Assembly: GCA_003241285.1 (NCBI GenBank)
Contig: QFOT01000035.1
Location: 1-16,250, forward strand
Origin: Micavibrio aeruginosavorus
GTDB lineage: Bacteria; Pseudomonadota; Alphaproteobacteria; Micavibrionales; Micavibrionaceae
Direction of reading: 5' to 3'
DNA: 16,250 bases
This document shows positions 12,978 to 16,250 of the stretch, one piece after another; position 1 is the stretch's first letter, and every line of letters begins with the position of its first letter. Under the pieces are notes generated by a model that was given only the letters and a program-made list of their open reading frames with translations, made no database searches and had not been told where the DNA came from. A program made the position numbers and the translations under genes.

Positions 12978-14801
12978 TTAGACCAGTTTCTTGTCGAATT
13001 GTTCAGGGTCCGCGGATAATATCATCTCGTTATGGCACTTGCCAGACGGGATCATCGGGAAGCAGTTTTCTTTCTGATCGACGCAGACATCAACAACCGT
13101 GACACGGTCCGTTTTCATCATTTCCTTAATGACTTTATCAAGCTCGGCGGGGGTTGTGGCACGCAAGCCGACACCGCCATAGGCTTCCGCTAATTTAACA
13201 AAGTCGGGCAGGGCTTCGGTATAAGAACTAGAATAACGTTCACCGTGCAGAAGCTCCTGCCATTGGCGTACCATTCCCATCCATTGATTGTTCAGGATGA
13301 AGATTTTAACCGGCAGGCGATATTGTATAGCTGTCGATAATTCCTGAATATTCATCTGGATCGACGCTTCGCCCGCGACATCGATAACCAGCGCGTTTGG
13401 ATGCGCGATTTGCGTCCCAATCGCCGCCGGAAAACCGTAGCCCATCGTGCCAAGACCGCCGGATGTCATCCACCTGTTCGGTTTGTCGAAAGGCAGATAT
13501 TGCGCCGCCCACATTTGGTGCTGGCCAACCTCGGTAGTAATAAAAACATCGTCACGGTTTCTGGTAAAATGGCGCAAACGTTCCAAGGCATATTGCGGCT
13601 TGATGACCGTATCGGAATTTTTATAGGTGAGGCACTTAACGGCGCGCCACTTCTCAATTTGTTTCCACCACTCTTTGATCGACACATTGTCCGGTTTATA
13701 GTTTTTACGCTTCCAGACGGCGATCATGGCTTTCAAAGCTTCGGTCGCATCGGAAACAATGCCGATATCGACACGCACATTTTTATTGATCGAGCTTGGA
13801 TCTATGTCGATATGGATTTTTGTTGAGTTTGGCGAGAAGCCGTCAAGGCGTCCGGTTACGCGGTCATCAAAACGCGCGCCGATATTGATCATGACATCGC
13901 AATCATGCATGGCCCAGTTGGCCTCGTAGGTCCCGTGCATACCCAACATGCCTAAATGCTGGTGGTGGGTCATCGAATAAGCCCCAAGTCCCATTAAAGT
14001 TGACGTGCACGGATAGCCGGTCATCTGGACGAATTGCGTTAGAAGGCGTGAAGCTTCCGGTCCGGCATTAATAACACCGCCGCCCGTATAAAAAACGGGA
14101 CGTTTGGCCTTGGCAATAAGTTCAACAGCGGCCTCGATTTTGGAAATATCCGGCATAGTGCGCGGCTGGTAACGGGCAAAATGTTCTTCGCTCGGCGGAG
14201 AATAAGGGCCGGGCTGGAACTGGATATCCTTCGGTAGGTCGATGACAACCGGGCCGGGGCGTCCTGTTTTTGCCACGTGAAAAGCTTCATGAATTGTTTT
14301 CGAAAGTTTTTTGACGTCTTTGACAAGGTAATTATGCTTGGTACAGTGACGGGTAATCCCGACTGTATCTGCTTCCTGGAACGCATCCGTGCCGATCAGG
14401 AAAGATGGCACCTGACCTGTAATACAAACAAGCGGAATGGAATCGAGCAAAGCGTCTGTCAAACCCGTAACGGCATTCGTCGCGCCGGGGCCTGATGTGA
14501 CGAGGGCGCAGCCGACTTTACCTGTGGATCTCGCATAACCTTCGGCGGCATGCAAAGCGGCCTGCTCATGGCGGACAAGAATATGCCGGATTTTCTTTTG
14601 CTTGAATAAGGCGTCGTAAATAGGAAGGACGGCGCCGCCCGGATAACCAAAAATTGTATCGACGCCGTTGTCGACCAAAGCCTGAATAACCATTTCCGCC
14701 CCTGTCATTGTGACGGTTTCGGGCTTTGCTTTCGCTTTGGTCGTCTTCTTCGGCTGTGCAATCAGCTTGAGTTTGGTTTTTTTCGATGTTTGCGGTGCCA
14801 T
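12978..14801 (-). CDS. ilvB: Acetolactate synthase large (catalytic) subunit
   Basis: This 607-residue thiamine-diphosphate enzyme condenses pyruvate with pyruvate or 2-oxobutyrate. Visible are FGYPGGAVLPIYDAL (51-65), the catalytic Glu79 in RHEQAALHAAEGYAR, the central FAD/TPP-enzyme domain, and the cofactor region VIDVAGEASIQMN...NNQWMGMVRQWQ (about 472-505), where GEA replaces the usual GDG, a variant seen in alphaproteobacterial enzymes. The ATG at 14801 gives an unusual basic N-terminal tail of about 30 residues with nine Lys in the first 26 positions; a later ATG (MTGAEMVIQAL, residue 32) matches where most homologues begin, so the start is uncertain. It is preceded by a leader-peptide attenuator and is the first structural gene of the ilv operon. 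Confidence 0.97.
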   Translation of the reverse strand: MAPQTSKKTKLKLIAQPKKTTKAKAKPETVTMTGAEMVIQALVDNGVDTIFGYPGGAVLPIYDALFKQKKIRHILVRHEQAALHAAEGYARSTGKVGCALVTSGPGATNAVTGLTDALLDSIPLVCITGQVPSFLIGTDAFQEADTVGITRHCTKHNYLVKDVKKLSKTIHEAFHVAKTGRPGPVVIDLPKDIQFQPGPYSPPSEEHFARYQPRTMPDISKIEAAVELIAKAKRPVFYTGGGVINAGPEASRLLTQFVQMTGYPCTSTLMGLGAYSMTHHQHLGMLGMHGTYEANWAMHDCDVMINIGARFDDRVTGRLDGFSPNSTKIHIDIDPSSINKNVRVDIGIVSDATEALKAMIAVWKRKNYKPDNVSIKEWWKQIEKWRAVKCLTYKNSDTVIKPQYALERLRHFTRNRDDVFITTEVGQHQMWAAQYLPFDKPNRWMTSGGLGTMGYGFPAAIGTQIAHPNALVIDVAGEASIQMNIQELSTAIQYRLPVKIFILNNQWMGMVRQWQELLHGERYSSSYTEALPDFVKLAEAYGGVGLRATTPAELDKVIKEMMKTDRVTVVDVCVDQKENCFPMIPSGKCHNEMILSADPEQFDKKLV

Positions 14802-14907
14802 TCTTAATCCGTTTTTTGTATTTTAAAGTTACTTTAGTCTGGTTTCAGGCATTAAAAAACCCCGAACCTTTGAGGTGCGGGGCGCTTTGGGATCAATGTC
14901 ATTCCTG
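14802..14907 (-). promoter_or_regulatory. Non-coding part of the ilvB attenuator leader
   Basis: This is the untranslated stretch between the leader-peptide stop (14908) and the ilvB start (14801). It contains the terminator hairpin (14854-14882) and then a 50-base run to ilvB. GGCGCT in the leader ORF (14927-14932) is complementary to AGCGCC at 14881-14886, which overlaps the first two bases of the terminator stem. GGGTGC (14958-14963) can pair with GCACCT (14873-14878) in its left arm. These are candidate competing structures; I have not folded the RNA. Confidence 0.55.
14854..14882 (-). terminator. Intrinsic terminator in the ilvB leader (attenuator)
   Basis: On the ilv strand CCCCGCACCT (14882-14873), loop CAA, and AGGTTCGGGG (14869-14860) form a stem of 5 plus 4 pairs with one C-T mismatch, directly followed by six T residues (14859-14854). 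It lies 53 bases before the ilvB start and 25 bases after the leader-peptide stop. It could equally serve as the end of the miaA transcript, and both roles may apply. Confidence 0.88.
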
Positions 14908-15027
14908 TTAGAAAAGCATGAGCCGCAGCGCCTGTCCGAGGAGAACCACGAGGACGAGCACCCTGCTGACCACAATAATTTGCGGGGCCTTGTTTTCGAC
15001 TGCGATGGCGCGGGCTTTTGATCTCAT
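14908..15027 (-). CDS. ilv operon leader peptide (39 aa, Ile/Val/Leu-rich)
   Basis: This short ORF on the ilv strand runs from ATG 15027-15025 to TAA 14910-14908. It begins MRSKARAIAVENKAPQ, then residues 17-30 read IIVVSRVLVLVVLL (12 of 14 branched-chain), and it ends GQALRLMLF. In total 17 of 39 residues are Ile, Val or Leu (3, 7 and 7). That composition, followed by an intrinsic terminator and then ilvB, is the hallmark of attenuator leaders such as E. coli ivbL and ilvL: ribosome stalling at branched-chain codons when charged tRNA is scarce prevents terminator formation. The ATG lies 4 nt after the miaA stop with no evident Shine-Dalgarno, so translation is either coupled to miaA or starts on a (nearly) leaderless transcript. 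An internal GTG (codon 19) is an alternative start that would still keep most of the run. Confidence 0.8.
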   Translation of the reverse strand: MRSKARAIAVENKAPQIIVVSRVLVLVVLLGQALRLMLF

Positions 15028-15031
15028 TCAA

Positions 15032-15949
15032 TTAGTATGACGTGAAAAGCTGCGCACGTGCAATATTTTTTTGACCACCTTCTAAATTTATTTGATTTCT
15101 GAACCAGGTCGTCTGCCTTTTGGCATAATGGCGGGTTTCGTTCTGGGCCATGAAAATGGCTGTTTCCAAATCAAGTTCACCCCTAACATGTTGTTGTAAT
15201 GCGTCAAATCCAAGCGCACGGGTGATCGGCGCGTCGATATTCACGCGGCCTGCCATGATATCGTCATCGAGTTTTGCAACTTCTTCAATGGCGCCAATCT
15301 TAACCATTTGTTTAAATCTTTCATCGCACCGCGCATATAATATGTCACGCTCGGGGATTATAATCTCGATGTCGAAGACTAGTCTTGGGTCCGGCTCGAC
15401 CTTTGGCGCTTTCTGCCATTCGGCTAGAGACTCTCCTGTATATACCAAAACTTCATAGGCGCGTAAGTTTCGCTGGCGGTCATTCGGGTGAAGGCGCGCT
15501 GCCATCACAGGATCTTTTTCTCTCATTATTTCATGAAAGCCATCGATGCCCAGCTCGTCCATCAGATCCTCGGCGGCAATGCGAATACTTGCCGGAATTT
15601 CAGGAATGGGAGAGAGACCTTCAATCAGGGATTTAAGATAAAACCCTGTGCCACCGACGATGATCGGTGCTTGGTTATTTTCAATCGCAAAGTCTATTTC
15701 GGTGAGCGCCAATTGCCGCCACGCTCCGGCCGTCATTTGCAAATTAGGCTCTAGCAGATTGTAAAGACGATGCGGTACGATTTCTTTATCTTCGCCAGAA
15801 GGCTGCGCGGTCAGGATCGGCAGGCGATTATAAATCTGCAGTGAGTCGGCATTTATAATGACTCCGTTTTTTTCTCGTGCGAGATCAAGTCCGCGGGCGG
15901 ATTTCCCGCTGGCTGTCGGCCCGCAGATGATATGGACGGTAGAGGTCAT
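15032..15949 (-). CDS. miaA: tRNA dimethylallyltransferase
   Basis: This 305-residue enzyme adds the dimethylallyl group to A37 of tRNAs reading UNN codons. It shows the P-loop CGPTASGKSARGLDLA (about 9-24), NADSLQIYNRLPILTAQPS (33-51), VPHRLYNLLEP (58-68), IIVGGTGFYLKSLIEGLSPIPEIP (96-119) and the family's C-terminal elements ITRALGFDAL and ETRHYAKRQTTWFRN. Length and ends match the family. It is divergent from a PhzF-family gene across 53 bp. Its stop codon is followed after 4 nt by the ilv leader-peptide start, so miaA may be transcribed into the ilv leader. MiaA modifies some Leu tRNAs (UUN codons), which is compatible with, but does not show, a regulatory link. Confidence 0.97.
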   Translation of the reverse strand: MTSTVHIICGPTASGKSARGLDLAREKNGVIINADSLQIYNRLPILTAQPSGEDKEIVPHRLYNLLEPNLQMTAGAWRQLALTEIDFAIENNQAPIIVGGTGFYLKSLIEGLSPIPEIPASIRIAAEDLMDELGIDGFHEIMREKDPVMAARLHPNDRQRNLRAYEVLVYTGESLAEWQKAPKVEPDPRLVFDIEIIIPERDILYARCDERFKQMVKIGAIEEVAKLDDDIMAGRVNIDAPITRALGFDALQQHVRGELDLETAIFMAQNETRHYAKRQTTWFRNQINLEGGQKNIARAQLFTSY

Positions 15950-16002
15950 GTTCTATAAGATCCAGTTCAACATATAATATAAAATATTTTACGAGAGATT
16001 AC
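15950..16002. promoter_or_regulatory. Divergent promoter region between miaA and the PhzF-family gene
   Basis: This 53-bp AT-rich spacer holds a perfect TATAAT at 15973-15978, 24 bp ahead of the rightward ATG, inside an AT tract (15971-15990) that could also supply a leftward -10 for miaA. The expected rightward -35 position falls at the miaA start codon and is poor. GAGAG at 15993-15997 is the ribosome site of the rightward gene. Confidence 0.4.
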
Positions 16003-16250
16003 ATGAAATTCTGGCAAGTTGACGCATTTACTAAGCAAGCCTTCAAAGGTAATCCGGCAGCGGTGGTGATCCTGCATGAGAATATCAGCGATGAATTGAT
16101 GCAAAATATCGCTATTGAAATGAATTTATCCGAAACGGCGTTTGTCCTGCTTCGTGAGCATGAAAACCCGCTGCTTCGCTGGTTTACCGCAGTGATGGAG
16201 ATCGATTTATGCGGTCATGCGACGATGGCATCGGCGCATACCTATCTCAC
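16003..16250 (+). CDS. PhzF-family epimerase/isomerase (partial, runs off right edge)
   Basis: The ATG at 16003 opens a frame to the end of the window (82 complete codons). It begins MKFWQVDAFTKQAFKGNPAA, followed by MNLSETAFVLL with the conserved catalytic Glu of the family (NLSETAF), LRWFTAVMEIDLCGHATMASAHTYL (the DLCGHAT motif). These are the N-terminal signatures of the PhzF/YddE family, which has a diaminopimelate-epimerase-like fold; PhzF itself isomerises DHHA in phenazine synthesis, but most members have no known substrate, and nothing here indicates phenazine genes. GAGAG lies 5 bp upstream of the ATG. Confidence 0.93.
   Translation, partial: MKFWQVDAFTKQAFKGNPAAVVILHENISDELMQNIAIEMNLSETAFVLLREHENPLLRWFTAVMEIDLCGHATMASAHTYL

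Noticed and set aside
13306..14495. Several open frames of 60-140 codons on both strands inside ilvB.
   Set aside because: They overlap a highly conserved gene throughout, and show no ribosome sites or recognisable domains. They are shadows of the real frame.
1..16250. Search for CRISPR arrays, tRNA/rRNA genes, transposases, integrases and long direct repeats.
   Set aside because: None seen by eye. The only mobile-element hint is the SprT-like gene at the left edge.
16003..16250. PhzF-family gene as a sign of phenazine biosynthesis.
   Set aside because: The family is broad and mostly not phenazine-related. No other phz gene is visible.

Overview
The window looks like a chromosomal segment of an alphaproteobacterium of moderate GC content. 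The evidence is the alphaproteobacterial character of the proteins: an acetolactate synthase with the GEASIQMN variant of the cofactor motif, a gloA product ending PWASMPNTGTW, a YbaL-type antiporter and a NodT/OprM-type outer membrane factor. I cannot name a genus; a Micavibrionales/Rhodospirillales-like lineage is only a guess. About the first 500 bases are different: they are visibly richer in GC (39 of 60 bases at 361-420 against 28 of 60 at 541-600) and read on the minus strand as the N-terminal part of a SprT-like zinc metalloprotease. They abut a glyoxalase I gene that has lost its 5' third, so 491-513 is a recombination/insertion junction or an assembly join.

Layout. 1-491: SprT-like gene (minus, runs off the left edge). 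513-794: 3' remnant of gloA, overlapping by 7 bp a YegD-type Hsp70-like ATPase (788-2044). 2032-2631: TetR repressor (minus), divergent from a three-gene multidrug efflux operon (2733-6597: outer membrane factor, EmrA-like adaptor, EmrB-like DHA2 pump). A consensus-like promoter with an almost perfect palindrome directly after its -10 box lies between them. 6668-8410: YbaL-type cation/proton antiporter. 8411-9903: small genes, namely an MliC-like lysozyme inhibitor lipoprotein and an I78-type protease inhibitor lipoprotein (divergent pair), a 77-residue mini flagellar-rod-like protein, and a 162-residue lipoprotein of unknown function. 9904-10806: EamA/DMT permease.

10848-15027 (minus): the branched-chain amino acid operon ilvB-ilvH-(lipoprotein of unknown function)-ilvC, closed by a strong hairpin after ilvC. 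Ahead of ilvB is a short ORF absent from ordinary gene calls (14908-15027, 39 codons) with a run of Ile/Val/Leu codons, followed by a textbook intrinsic terminator (14854-14882) before the ilvB start. This is the architecture of an ilv leader-peptide attenuator. The leader ORF starts 4 nt after the stop codon of miaA (15032-15949), which ties tRNA modification, leader and ilv genes into one minus-strand array. A PhzF-family gene starts divergently at 16003 and leaves the right edge.

The genes are largely housekeeping and envelope functions. The most informative non-obvious items are the unannotated ilv leader peptide/attenuator, the TetR operator placed over the efflux promoter, the paired lysozyme/protease inhibitor lipoproteins, the unknown lipoprotein inside the ilv operon, a 7-residue insertion in the KARI, and the gloA/SprT junction.
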